A stretch of DNA of 64,000 nucleotides, taken from positions 1 to 64,000 of the forward strand of contig CAMEOT010000006.1 in assembly GCA_945929965.1 (NCBI GenBank). The letters are read 5' to 3'. Position 1 is the first letter of the stretch. Every line of letters starts with the position of its first letter. Of the stretch, positions 40,682-49,958 are shown in pieces. The position numbers and the translations under genes are program-made. Under the pieces are notes generated by a model. It ran no database searches. It saw only the letters and a program-made list of their open reading frames with translations, and was not told the origin of the DNA. The DNA is from an uncultured Lachnospiraceae bacterium. GTDB taxonomy: Bacteria > Bacillota > Clostridia > Lachnospirales > Lachnospiraceae.

Positions 40682-43450
40682 ATGATGGAAAAAGAGGAAT
40701 TATATGCCAGAATCGAAGAACTGGAAAGAGAACTGGCAGAAGAACGTATCAGGAGGAAGATTACCGAGGACAATTCCGACTGTGCGCTGTGGGAGTATGA
40801 AATTGCAACAAAAAGATATGTGCTTTCGAGAAAACTCGGGGGAAAATGGAGCACAACAAATATGGTCATCGAAAATTATCAGGAGCAGATGCACAAATGG
40901 GGATTTGTACATCCGGATGACTGGTCTGCTTTTGATGCCTTTTGTGAGGCAATGGACCGCGGCGATGAGCATATTTCCTATGAAGTCAGACAAGTCAGTG
41001 ATGAATCGGTATTTGTCTGGTTCCGTTATGTAGGGATTCCGGTCTATGATAAGGATCATAAGCCATATAAGATCATGGGGAAGACGCTTGATATTACAGG
41101 AGAAAAAAAGAACCAGGAGCTGCTGGAACAGAAGGCAGAGAGGGACTCCCTGACAGATCTGTACAATAAGGCGAAAATGCGTAAGCTGGTGGAAAAGCAT
41201 ATCCAGCAGGCCGATGACACAGAAGGAGCTTTTCTCATCATTGATATTGATGACTTTAAAACGATCAATGACACTTGCGGACATTTATACGGTGATGAAG
41301 TATTGATCAAAATTGCCAATACGATTTTGATCAGTGCAGGCATGGAGGATTATGCAGGCCGCATCGGTGGAGATGAGTTTTGTGTATTCTGCCGTGGGAA
41401 AAATGTGGGACAGCATGCTGTGGAGACAGCAGAGAGAATATCCCGTATGGCGGATCAGATCCAGCTGTCAGGCAGACGAGTGACTTTAAGTATGGGAATC
41501 TCCCGATATCCGGAGGATGCTTCCTCTTATGAGGAACTGTATCAAAAAGCGGATCAGGCGCTGTACCGGGTAAAACGAAGCGGCAAAAATGCATTCAGCG
41601 TGTACGACAAGAACTATAATTATGTCGATTATACCTTAGAACGGAAAGGAACAGACCGGGAGACCGGTCTCTGGCAGGAGCTGGAGAAATATTATAAAGG
41701 ACGTCAGTGGACAGAAACGGAAAGCGAAATTCTGTCTACTATGACGCGGATGATGGAAAGCTATCTGAACCATGAAGAATATGCAGGGAATGTCAGGGAG
41801 CGGGAAAAGGATACAGAAAAGGATACAGAAAAGCCGGAACCGGACATTGCCGGAATGGAGACAACGGAAAGTTTTTCGATAAAACTGGAACAGATCCTGC
41901 CCTGGCAGGACGGTCAGTATGCAGAGGTATTTCTGGGCATCCGGGATTACGATGAGATTTCCGCGAAGATGAGTGAGGAAGTGAAAAACAGCCTTCTGTA
42001 CCATCTGGGGACACATATTCAAAAGCACCTGAAAGGACAGGAAATGGTGTGTCATTTGAAAAAGGATGAGTTCCTATTGCTATTGGATAATCATGTGGAA
42101 GCAGCACCGGAGAAGATCGGTCACATTATGATCATGTTTGAAGCCATGATCGGGGATAAATATCCGGATGTTCCCATCAAGCTTTACGGTGGAATTTATT
42201 ATCTGGAATCCAGGGGATACCGTCCGGAAGAGATTTTCCGGATCAGCAAGACATTGAAAAACAAGGCAAAGCGTTATTGCACCGTGGAAAACAGTATTTA
42301 TGAAAACCGAAAAAGTGCGGGAAATGTTATTGATAAAGAGGCCGGTATACTGAACAGGGGGAATCTGACGCGGCTGAAGAGCTTCCTGAACCGTGCAGCC
42401 AAAGGGGAGAGATTGACGGTGGGATTCATCGGCGGATCCATCACGCAGGGATTCGCAGCGACGGAGCCGGATCAATGCTATGCTGCAAGAACTGTTGCAT
42501 GGCTTCGGAAAGTGTTCCCCAATACGGAATTCGATTACGTGAATGCGGGAATCGGAGCTACCAATTCCCAGTTTGGTGCGGCGAGAGTGCAGGAGGACCT
42601 GCTGCGCAGACTGCCGGATCTGGTCATGGTGGAGTTCTCTGTGAATGATCACTGCACACCCCATGATATGGAGACGTATGAAGGACTCATACGGCAGATT
42701 TACGGCAGCAGAAGCTGTCCTGCAATGGTATTGTTGCACAGTGTTTATTATGATACCGGTAAAAGTGCGGCATACTATCATGCGCAGATCGGGAGACATT
42801 ATGATCTGCCCTGCATCAGCATGCAGAACAGCATCTATCCCGCTGTGGCGGCCGGAAGACTGCCGGCAGAGAAGATTACGGCAGATTTCCTTCATCCCAA
42901 TGATCTTGGGCATGAATTCATGGCATCTGTGATCACGAATTTCCTGGAAATGGTAATCCATGATAAGACGGTAGAGCAGCGGGAGATTTTCCCGGTCCCG
43001 CTGACAGAGAATGCCTATGAGCATTGCGTGAGACTACAATATTTTAATTCCACACCGGAGAAGAGCGGTTTTGAAGAAGATATGACACCGCAGAGAGACA
43101 TCACGGATATTTTCCGTAACGGATGGAGCGCCGGTGAAAAAGGAGCTTATCTGGAGTTCGCTTTTCGGGGAACCGGTGTCGCCGTGCAATACCGCCGAGT
43201 GAAGGACGGACCTGCACCCATTGCCACGGCAGTGGTGGATGAGAACCCTGAGACGGCGTGCGTGTTGGACGGAACCTTCGATGAGACCTGGGGAGACAAA
43301 ATGCAGCTGACAACGGTGGCAGAGCACCTGCCTTATGGGAAACACCAGGTACGTGTGGAGATCACGGAGACCCATGCGGAAGACAAGGCAGAGTTCTATC
43401 TGGTGTCGGTGATCGTGTCCGGGGTGAGGGAAGAAGGTAACACGAAATGA
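40682..43450 (+). CDS. PAS-GGDEF-(degenerate GGDEF)-SGNH acetylesterase fusion
   Basis: A single 922-residue ORF joining a c-di-GMP enzyme to a carbohydrate esterase (positions below use the ORF-track numbering, 7 residues higher). A PAS-like domain (about 35-148) precedes an intact GGDEF domain (about 155-318; IDIDDFKTINDTCGH, RIGGDEF at 234-240). A second GGDEF-like domain (about 404-545) has KKDEF instead of GGDEF. Then comes an SGNH hydrolase (about 565-765: serine in GFIGGSITQG, GIGATNS, FSVND, and the DFLHPNDLGH Asp/His pair) and a beta-sandwich C-terminus, as in CE17 manno-oligosaccharide acetylesterases. No signal peptide or transmembrane helix is visible. ATG 40682 follows GGAGA; the TTG ORF start is rejected. 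Deacetylation fits the locus; why it carries a cyclase is unknown. Confidence 0.85.
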   Translation: MMEKEELYARIEELERELAEERIRRKITEDNSDCALWEYEIATKRYVLSRKLGGKWSTTNMVIENYQEQMHKWGFVHPDDWSAFDAFCEAMDRGDEHISYEVRQVSDESVFVWFRYVGIPVYDKDHKPYKIMGKTLDITGEKKNQELLEQKAERDSLTDLYNKAKMRKLVEKHIQQADDTEGAFLIIDIDDFKTINDTCGHLYGDEVLIKIANTILISAGMEDYAGRIGGDEFCVFCRGKNVGQHAVETAERISRMADQIQLSGRRVTLSMGISRYPEDASSYEELYQKADQALYRVKRSGKNAFSVYDKNYNYVDYTLERKGTDRETGLWQELEKYYKGRQWTETESEILSTMTRMMESYLNHEEYAGNVREREKDTEKDTEKPEPDIAGMETTESFSIKLEQILPWQDGQYAEVFLGIRDYDEISAKMSEEVKNSLLYHLGTHIQKHLKGQEMVCHLKKDEFLLLLDNHVEAAPEKIGHIMIMFEAMIGDKYPDVPIKLYGGIYYLESRGYRPEEIFRISKTLKNKAKRYCTVENSIYENRKSAGNVIDKEAGILNRGNLTRLKSFLNRAAKGERLTVGFIGGSITQGFAATEPDQCYAARTVAWLRKVFPNTEFDYVNAGIGATNSQFGAARVQEDLLRRLPDLVMVEFSVNDHCTPHDMETYEGLIRQIYGSRSCPAMVLLHSVYYDTGKSAAYYHAQIGRHYDLPCISMQNSIYPAVAAGRLPAEKITADFLHPNDLGHEFMASVITNFLEMVIHDKTVEQREIFPVPLTENAYEHCVRLQYFNSTPEKSGFEEDMTPQRDITDIFRNGWSAGEKGAYLEFAFRGTGVAVQYRRVKDGPAPIATAVVDENPETACVLDGTFDETWGDKMQLTTVAEHLPYGKHQVRVEITETHAEDKAEFYLVSVIVSGVREEGNTK

Positions 43451-43530
43451 TTGACAGCACCGCAATGTTGAGCTATTAGTATAAATAAAAATGTATCACG
43501 GACAGATTCAAAGAAAGCAGGAACAGGAGC

Positions 43531-44466
43531 ATGAATAAAGATATTATATTTTTAAATCCGGTGTGTACTCACAACATCTGGGGCGGCACCCGACTGAACA
43601 GAGAATTCGGTTACCCCATTGAGGGAGATGACATCGGGGAGTGCTGGGGCATCAGCGCCCATCCGAGTGGAGATGGTACCGTGAGAAACGGAGTCTTTCA
43701 GGGAATGAAGCTGTCAGAACTGTGGGAGAAGCACCCCAAGCTGTTCGGAGACGCGGGAATGGATCGTTTTCCGCTGCTGGTCAAGATCATTGATGCGAAG
43801 GACGACCTCAGCATTCAGGTACATCCGGATGATGCGTATGCGAAGGTTCATGAGAACGGATCCCTGGGTAAGACCGAGTGCTGGTTCATCCTGGATTGTA
43901 AGGAGAATGCTACGCTGGTAGCCGGACACAATGCGAAGACGAAGGAAGAACTGGAGCAGATGATCCATGAGGGCAGATGGAAGGAGTTCATCCGTGAGAT
44001 CCCCATTAAGCCCGGGGATTTCATCCAGATCGATCCCGGTACCGTGCATGCCATCAAGGGAGGAACTCTTCTGTTAGAGACCCAGCAGAGCAGCGATATT
44101 ACTTATCGTGTGTATGATTACGACAGATTGAGCAACGGCAAGTCCCGACAGTTACACATCGCACAGAGTATTGATGTGATCACGGTTCCCGCAAAATCCG
44201 TGGACAACAGTGTGGTGCATACCGAGAAGAAGGATGATGCCATTCAGCAGCTGATCCGGTGCCCTTACTACACCGTATATCGTATTGATGTGGAGCATCG
44301 CGTGGAGACCTGGCAGGATAAGCCTTTCATCCTCATGAGCGTGGTAGAAGGCGAAGGCACCCTGAATGGTACTCATTTAAAAAAGGGCGATCACCTGATC
44401 CTGCCCGATGGCTATGGAAAGGTAGAGTTACAAGGCAGGATGCAGATTATTGCATCCACTATTTGA
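43531..44466 (+). CDS. manA: Mannose-6-phosphate isomerase, class I
   Basis: A 311-residue zinc cupin that interconverts mannose-6-phosphate and fructose-6-phosphate. Zinc ligands are visible in SIQVHPDDAYA, GKTECWFIL and IDPGTVHAI. The short form is typical of Firmicutes. It completes the mannose route into glycolysis, provided that a phosphomannomutase elsewhere converts mannose-1-phosphate. It follows the fusion gene by 80 bases and is closed by a terminator. Confidence 0.93.
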   Translation: MNKDIIFLNPVCTHNIWGGTRLNREFGYPIEGDDIGECWGISAHPSGDGTVRNGVFQGMKLSELWEKHPKLFGDAGMDRFPLLVKIIDAKDDLSIQVHPDDAYAKVHENGSLGKTECWFILDCKENATLVAGHNAKTKEELEQMIHEGRWKEFIREIPIKPGDFIQIDPGTVHAIKGGTLLLETQQSSDITYRVYDYDRLSNGKSRQLHIAQSIDVITVPAKSVDNSVVHTEKKDDAIQQLIRCPYYTVYRIDVEHRVETWQDKPFILMSVVEGEGTLNGTHLKKGDHLILPDGYGKVELQGRMQIIASTI

Positions 44467-44495
44467 TCTATACTTTAATCAATCTACGCAACAGA

Positions 44496-44533
44496 CAGTC
44501 CCTTTGCATTTCGGAGCAGGGGGGCTGTTTTTT
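44496..44533 (+). terminator. Rho-independent terminator of the mannoside operon
   Basis: CAGTCCCTTTGC and the complementary region ending GGGGGCTG form a stem-loop followed by TTTTTTG, 30 bases after manA. Confidence 0.82.
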
Positions 44534-44557
44534 GTTATACTTGACTAAAAAATATGG

Positions 44558-44638
44558 TTGTGGCAGTAACTATTGTAAGATATAATACATTTTGGGAGAG
44601 AATTTCTGAGAAGGTCTTATAGAAAGGAATAGGACCTT
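44558..44638 (+). promoter_or_regulatory. Promoter and leader hairpin of the alarmone synthetase gene
   Basis: TTGTGG (44558-44563), a 17-base spacer and TATAAT (44581-44586) form a promoter. The leader carries a hairpin, AAGGTCTTAT/ATAGGACCTT (44611-44638), with one G-T pair and no T-tract, 45 bases before the start codon. Confidence 0.55.
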
Positions 44639-44682
44639 ATGCATAATACACTGAAAAAGAGCTGTAGATAGAAGGAATAAAA

Positions 44683-45420
44683 ATGGATACCATCAGAGGT
44701 AAATTTTTGAAGCAACATTTACTCTCAGACGAGTTTTTGGATCTGATCGAGAAGAATAAGCGCCCCATGGACGAGCTGATGTCTTATTATCAGTGTGCCA
44801 TCATGGAGGTAGAGACGAAATTTAAAGTATTGAATCAGGAATATTCTCTGGAATATGACCGTAATCCCATTGAGGGCATCAAGACCAGAGTGAAGTCCTA
44901 CGACAGTATCCTTAGGAAGATCCGCCGGAAAAATATTCCCATGACGTTGGAAGGCATTGAGGAGAATATCCGTGACATCGCCGGTGTCCGGGTCATCTGT
45001 TCGTTTCCGGATGATATTTATGAATTGGCGGAGAGCTTTTTACGTCAGGATGACATTACCCTGATCGAGCGCAAGGATTATATAAAGAATCCTAAGGAGA
45101 GCGGTTACCGCAGCCTCCATCTGATCGTGCAGGTGCCGATCTTTTTACAGAATACGAAGAAACTGGTCTATGTGGAAGTGCAGTTCCGTACGATAGCCAT
45201 GGATTTCTGGGCGAGCCTGGAGCACAAGCTGCAGTATAAGAAAAACATTCCGGAAAGTCAGTCGAAGTTTTTAAAGGATGAGCTGTATGACTGTGCACAG
45301 CAGAGCGCAGCGCTGGATAAGCGGATGCAGAATATCCGGAATGTCATTGCGGAGAGTGAGACCGCAGAAGAGGAGAAACAGGATTTCCTGCCGATCTTTT
45401 TGCGGGAAAACAAAGGGTAA
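44683..45420 (+). CDS. Small alarmone synthetase, RelQ/YjbM-like
   Basis: A 245-residue single-domain (p)ppGpp synthetase transferring pyrophosphate from ATP to GDP or GTP. RelA_SpoT synthetase motifs are visible: RVKSYDSILRKIRRK, IRDIAGVRVICSFPDDIY, KDYIKNPKESGYRSLHLIV and VEVQFRTIAMDFWASLEHKLQYKK. There is no HD hydrolase, TGS or ACT domain, so it is a SAS and not a full RelA/SpoT. It would act in stress responses. It starts its own transcript and is followed closely by metF. Confidence 0.9.
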   Translation: MDTIRGKFLKQHLLSDEFLDLIEKNKRPMDELMSYYQCAIMEVETKFKVLNQEYSLEYDRNPIEGIKTRVKSYDSILRKIRRKNIPMTLEGIEENIRDIAGVRVICSFPDDIYELAESFLRQDDITLIERKDYIKNPKESGYRSLHLIVQVPIFLQNTKKLVYVEVQFRTIAMDFWASLEHKLQYKKNIPESQSKFLKDELYDCAQQSAALDKRMQNIRNVIAESETAEEEKQDFLPIFLRENKG

Positions 45421-45468
45421 TTACGTAGCCTGAAGGTATGTAGATGATGGAAAGGCGAGAAGAATTGT

Positions 45469-46338
45469 ATGAAGATCAGAGATATTTTGAATAAAGATAC
45501 AGCAACGATCTCTTTTGAGGTATTTCCTCCGAAGAAGAGTACGGATTTCGGAAATGTGGAGGCAGCAGCACTGGGGATCGCGGCATTGCAGCCTGCTTAT
45601 ATGAGCGTGACTTATGGCGCCGGCGGCAGTACCAAGGGACATACCATTGCTTTGGCAAGAGAGATTCAGAAGCAGTACAATGTGCCTACTGTGGCGCATC
45701 TGACCTGTGTCTGCGCTGACAGGAGCAGTATCGGCGCAGCTCTTACAGAAATGCAGGCAGCAGGGATCGAGAATATTTTAGCTCTGAGAGGAGATATTCC
45801 AAAGGATTTCGACGGAGAAGTATTTACAGATTTTACGCACGCCTCCGATCTGGTGCGTTTTATTAAGGAAAACGGAGATTTCTGCGTAGGAGGTGCCTGC
45901 TACCCGGAGGTGCATCCCGATTCTGCTAACAAAAATGCGGATATTCAGGGGCTGAAGGCGAAGGTGGATGCCGGTTGCGAATACCTGACGACCCAGATGT
46001 TCTTCGACAACAATATCTTCTTCAACTTTATGTACCGTGTGCGGGAAGCTGGGATTACCGTGCCCATCGTTCCCGGCATCATGCCCATTACCCGCGGCGT
46101 GCAGGTGAAGAATGCCGTAAAACTGTCCGGCTGTAATGTGCCGGAGCGCTTCAAAAATATCGTAGACCGTTTCGGTGATAACCCGGAAGCCATGAAACAG
46201 GCAGGTATCGCCTATGCCACCGATCAGATCATCGATCTGTTGGCCAACGGCGTAAAACATATCCATGTCTATTCCATGAATAAACCGGATGTGGCAGCCG
46301 GGATCCAGAGGAATCTGTCGGAGATTCTGAAGGCCTGA
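45469..46338 (+). CDS. metF: Methylenetetrahydrofolate reductase
   Basis: A 289-residue flavoprotein that reduces 5,10-methylene-THF to 5-methyl-THF for methionine synthesis or, in acetogens, the Wood-Ljungdahl pathway. The (beta/alpha)8 barrel motifs ISFEVFPPK, YMSVTYGAGGST, VAHLTCV, ILALRGD and YLTTQMFFDNN are present. It lacks the C-terminal regulatory domain of eukaryotic enzymes, as expected. No acetogenesis genes flank it, so a methionine role is assumed. Confidence 0.94.
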   Translation: MKIRDILNKDTATISFEVFPPKKSTDFGNVEAAALGIAALQPAYMSVTYGAGGSTKGHTIALAREIQKQYNVPTVAHLTCVCADRSSIGAALTEMQAAGIENILALRGDIPKDFDGEVFTDFTHASDLVRFIKENGDFCVGGACYPEVHPDSANKNADIQGLKAKVDAGCEYLTTQMFFDNNIFFNFMYRVREAGITVPIVPGIMPITRGVQVKNAVKLSGCNVPERFKNIVDRFGDNPEAMKQAGIAYATDQIIDLLANGVKHIHVYSMNKPDVAAGIQRNLSEILKA

Positions 46339-46375
46339 GATAATGAACGCAAGTGAGCCAATACATTGACAGATG

Positions 46376-46420
46376 AAAAAGATGTACTATTATCTAAAGC
46401 AGAGGATAGTACATCTTTTT
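46376..46420 (+). terminator. Rho-independent terminator after metF
   Basis: AAAAAGATGTACTAT and ATAGTACATCTTTTT form a 15-bp perfect inverted repeat, extended inward by weaker pairing, with a terminal T-tract. Confidence 0.85.
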
Positions 46421-46480
46421 ATGTAGTGCTGAGGAAAGAAGCAGAATTGATGGGTGACGTGAGAAGGACAGGATTTGTCA

Positions 46481-48292
46481 ATGCGGAAAAATGCGTGGAA
46501 GAAGGAGCAGGAGAGGATGAAACAGATATCTGAGGCAGTGAAAAAGGATCAGATCCTGTATTATTTCAAAACCCAGTGGCCGGTGCTGCTGGCAGTCACG
46601 TTCTCCGGCCTGATCTATAACCTCGGACTTCTGGCAGGACCGTGGTTCGAGGGTCGGATGACGGGATGCCTGGTGGACATTCTGGGTGGGAAAGCAGGAT
46701 ACCAAGATATGCTGGTGCTGGTGACCGCATATGTGATGTCTATTGCCATAGTGCAGATATCCCGTTATATCAAACGTTTTTATGTCAGACGATTTGCTAA
46801 TAATGTAAATCGTGACATGAAAGAGATCCTATACCGCAGCCTGGTGCACAGAAGCCGTGCCGAACTGGAAGAAGAGGGTGTCGGAAATGTGATGACCAAG
46901 GCAATCCTGGATGTGGACGACTGCGCGGAGGGTATGCGGAAATTTACCACAGAGATCTTCGATACCGGTGTGGCACTGGCAGCATATGTGGGAATGCTGT
47001 TATTTTATGACTGGCGGCTGGCAATCTTAGGTATGCTGTTTTTACCGGTATCTTATGTGCTGGCGGAGAAGATGAAGCGTAACGTGCAGCGTACCGGAGC
47101 GGCATATAAGGAACAGTCCGGAGATTTAAGTGCCGCAACACTGGACAGAGCCACTAACGCTATCACTTACCGTGTCTATGGCAGAGAGGAAGAGCGCAGG
47201 CAGGCTTATGAAGCGAACCTTACCGATTATGAAACATCTGCTGTGAAGACCAATATCTGGAGTACTGCGTTCCCCCCGCTGTACCGGATCATCTCCATGA
47301 CAGGAGTATTGTTTATCTTGTATTTCGGCAGCAAAAATGTGCTTGGAACCGGCTGGAAAATATGGGATGTGGCAGCCTTTACCACGTTTTTATCCTGTTT
47401 TTTGAAGTTAGCCGTGAAATCTTCTCATGCCGCGAAGCTATTCAATGCAGTACATAAAGCCCAGGTCTCCTGGAAGCGCATCAAGCCACTGATGAAGGAA
47501 ACCACTTATGAGGACGACAGCCTGGTACAGGAGCCGGGAACGCTGGAAGTATCGGATGTAAGCTTCGCTTATCCCGGCGGAGAGAAGATCTATGAGGACT
47601 TCAATCTGTCAGCCACTCCGGGACAGATCATTGGTGTCACCGGCGCAGTGGCGTGTGGTAAATCCACATTGGGAAAGACCTTCCTCTGTGAATACCCTTA
47701 CGAAGGAAGGATCTGTTTTCGCGGCAAAGAATTATCCGGGATGACCAAGGCAGAGCAAAACGGCATGGTGGGATATTTAGGACACGATCCGGAGCTGTTC
47801 AATGATAGTGTCCGTAACAATATACTACTGGGCGATGATGACGATCCGGAGAAGTATCTGAAGGCAGTCTGTTTCGACGGTGAGGTGGCAGAGATGGAAG
47901 AGGGTATGGACACCATTGTGGGAAATGGTGGCGTCCGGCTCTCCGGTGGTCAGGCACAGCGGCTGGCATTGGCGAGAACCCTGTGCCATAAGCGTCCGGT
48001 CCTGATCCTGGACGATCCTTTTTCCGCACTGGATCGCAAGACGGAGGAAGAGGTTTTTGCCAATCTACGGAAGCTGGTAGCAGACAGTATTGTGATCCTA
48101 CTGTCCCATAGGCTGTATCTGTTCCCCAAAATGGATCAGGTGCTGTGGATGGAGGATGGAAAAGTGACTGCAGGAACCCACGAACAGATCCTTGAAAAGT
48201 TCCCGGAGTATGCGAGACTGTATGAAGCACAGGCGGATGGCGCTGATGCACACAGTACGCAGGAGGGAGGTCCGGATCATGCAGAAAAATAA
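46481..48292 (+). CDS. ABC exporter half-transporter A (degenerate Walker B)
   Basis: A 603-residue permease-ATPase fusion. Six hydrophobic helices (about residues 30-310) precede an ATPase domain with Walker A GAVACGKST, a canonical LSGGQAQRLALARTL signature and Walker B LILDDPFSALD. The usual catalytic glutamate after Walker B is aspartate, as in the degenerate partner of heterodimeric exporters. It overlaps the next gene by 14 bases and would dimerise with it. ATG 46481 follows AGGA. The substrate (drug, peptide or lipid) is unknown. Confidence 0.88.
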   Translation: MRKNAWKKEQERMKQISEAVKKDQILYYFKTQWPVLLAVTFSGLIYNLGLLAGPWFEGRMTGCLVDILGGKAGYQDMLVLVTAYVMSIAIVQISRYIKRFYVRRFANNVNRDMKEILYRSLVHRSRAELEEEGVGNVMTKAILDVDDCAEGMRKFTTEIFDTGVALAAYVGMLLFYDWRLAILGMLFLPVSYVLAEKMKRNVQRTGAAYKEQSGDLSAATLDRATNAITYRVYGREEERRQAYEANLTDYETSAVKTNIWSTAFPPLYRIISMTGVLFILYFGSKNVLGTGWKIWDVAAFTTFLSCFLKLAVKSSHAAKLFNAVHKAQVSWKRIKPLMKETTYEDDSLVQEPGTLEVSDVSFAYPGGEKIYEDFNLSATPGQIIGVTGAVACGKSTLGKTFLCEYPYEGRICFRGKELSGMTKAEQNGMVGYLGHDPELFNDSVRNNILLGDDDDPEKYLKAVCFDGEVAEMEEGMDTIVGNGGVRLSGGQAQRLALARTLCHKRPVLILDDPFSALDRKTEEEVFANLRKLVADSIVILLSHRLYLFPKMDQVLWMEDGKVTAGTHEQILEKFPEYARLYEAQADGADAHSTQEGGPDHAEK

Positions 48293-49958
48293 ACAGATGC
48301 AGAAAAATAAGAGACAGAATGTGAAAAATGTCCGCAGCGTGATCCGGCAGACTGTGACAGGCTATGCAGGGTTGTCACTGGGAATCGTGCTGGCAGTCGC
48401 AGGTGCCATTGTAACCGCGCTTTTGCCGCCCTGGATTCTGGGAAGTATCGTGGATACGATCACCGCAGGAAACGCAGTTCCGGTTGCATTGGTGATACTG
48501 TATTTTGCTTTTACGGTGCTCACCGGGCTGACCGAAAGCCTTCGGGAAGGTCTGCTGACGGTCTTCGGTCAGAAGATCACCCACGCATTGCGGAGCAGCA
48601 TGATGGACAAATACACGAACCTGACGGCAGGGGAACTGACGAAGCAGGAACCCGGTACTATTGTATCCCGGTTCGTAGGAGATGTGGATACGGTGGAGCA
48701 CCTGTTTACCTCCGGAATCATCAGCATGTTCGCCGATGCCTGTAAGATTATAAGTATTCTGGTGGTGATCTGGTTAAAAAACAGAGGACTGGCGATCGTA
48801 CTTTTGATCCTGCTGCCATTTCTGTATTGGTTCACCAGGACGGTGCAGAAAAACATGCTGAAAGCCCAGATCGAGAACCGTCGTGCTGTGGGCAGAGCCT
48901 CCGGACATGTGCCGGAGACGCTGCACAATATCCGCACCATTCATACGCTGGGAAAAGAGCGCTACATGGAGCAGCGGTATGATGAATATATTGCGGAGAG
49001 TTATCGCGCGGTAGATCGCACGAATTTCTATGATGCTATTTATTCCCCGGTGATCCTGATCCTGAATGCTATCGTGGTGGCGTTTGTGATGCTGTTTTCT
49101 GCCTCCGGTAATGCAAAGGTGCTGACACTGTTCGGCATGTCTGCAGGTACAGCGGTAGCGGTAATTAACTATATCTCCCAGATCTTTACCCCAGTGGAGA
49201 GTCTGGGAATGGAGATCCAGACCATACAGTCCGCCGTTGCGGGCGTGCACCGGATCAATGAATTCTATGTCCTGGAGGAATTGCCGGAGAGAGTACGGAA
49301 TTTGGAGACTCCGGTGACCACAGAGGAAGAGACGCCGTTTGTGGAACTGCAAAACGTGACCTTTGCTTATGAGGATGACAGTCGTAAAATCCTGCATCAC
49401 TTAAGCTTCCAAGTGTATCCAGGAGAACAGGTCACTCTGTCGGGCAGAACCGGTGCAGGGAAGAGCACGGTCTTCAAACTGTTGCTGGGACTCTATCAGC
49501 CGGGAGAGGGTAAAGTGCTGATTCAGGGAAGAGATGCTTTTCAGATTCCGGAAAATGAAAAGCGCAGCCTTTACGGCTATGTGGAGCAGACTTTTCACAG
49601 GGTACCCGGTACCGTGAAGGATCAGATCACGCTGTATGACGATTCTTTTACTATGGAAGAGGTACGGGAGGCTGCAAGAATTGCGGGACTGGATGCAACG
49701 ATAGAACAGCTGGAAAAAGGCTATGACACGCTCTGTACTTCGGAGATCTTCTCGCAGGGGCAGTGGCAGCTGTTATCCATTGCCAGAGCCGCCGTGGCGA
49801 AGCCGAAGCTCCTTCTGCTGGATGAGATTACGGCAAATCTGGATGCCCAGACTGAGGAAGAGGTGCTGCAGGCACTGAAGAGGGCTTCCGAAGGACGTAC
49901 CGTAATCTCGATTTCGCATAGAGTGAACGCGGAGACAGGACGGATCATTACATTTTAA
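48279..49958 (+). CDS. ABC exporter half-transporter B (degenerate signature)
   Basis: A 559-residue partner with six helices and an ATPase domain: Walker A GRTGAGKST, Walker B LLLLDEITANLD with the catalytic glutamate, and the H-loop ISHRVN. The signature is FSQGQWQLLSIAR instead of LSGGQ. Combined with subunit A this gives one full and one degenerate ATP site. The start at 48279 follows AGGAGGGAGG within the end of subunit A. Its 3' end overlaps the convergent NSS gene by 11 bases. Confidence 0.88.
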   Translation: MQKNKQMQKNKRQNVKNVRSVIRQTVTGYAGLSLGIVLAVAGAIVTALLPPWILGSIVDTITAGNAVPVALVILYFAFTVLTGLTESLREGLLTVFGQKITHALRSSMMDKYTNLTAGELTKQEPGTIVSRFVGDVDTVEHLFTSGIISMFADACKIISILVVIWLKNRGLAIVLLILLPFLYWFTRTVQKNMLKAQIENRRAVGRASGHVPETLHNIRTIHTLGKERYMEQRYDEYIAESYRAVDRTNFYDAIYSPVILILNAIVVAFVMLFSASGNAKVLTLFGMSAGTAVAVINYISQIFTPVESLGMEIQTIQSAVAGVHRINEFYVLEELPERVRNLETPVTTEEETPFVELQNVTFAYEDDSRKILHHLSFQVYPGEQVTLSGRTGAGKSTVFKLLLGLYQPGEGKVLIQGRDAFQIPENEKRSLYGYVEQTFHRVPGTVKDQITLYDDSFTMEEVREAARIAGLDATIEQLEKGYDTLCTSEIFSQGQWQLLSIARAAVAKPKLLLLDEITANLDAQTEEEVLQALKRASEGRTVISISHRVNAETGRIITF

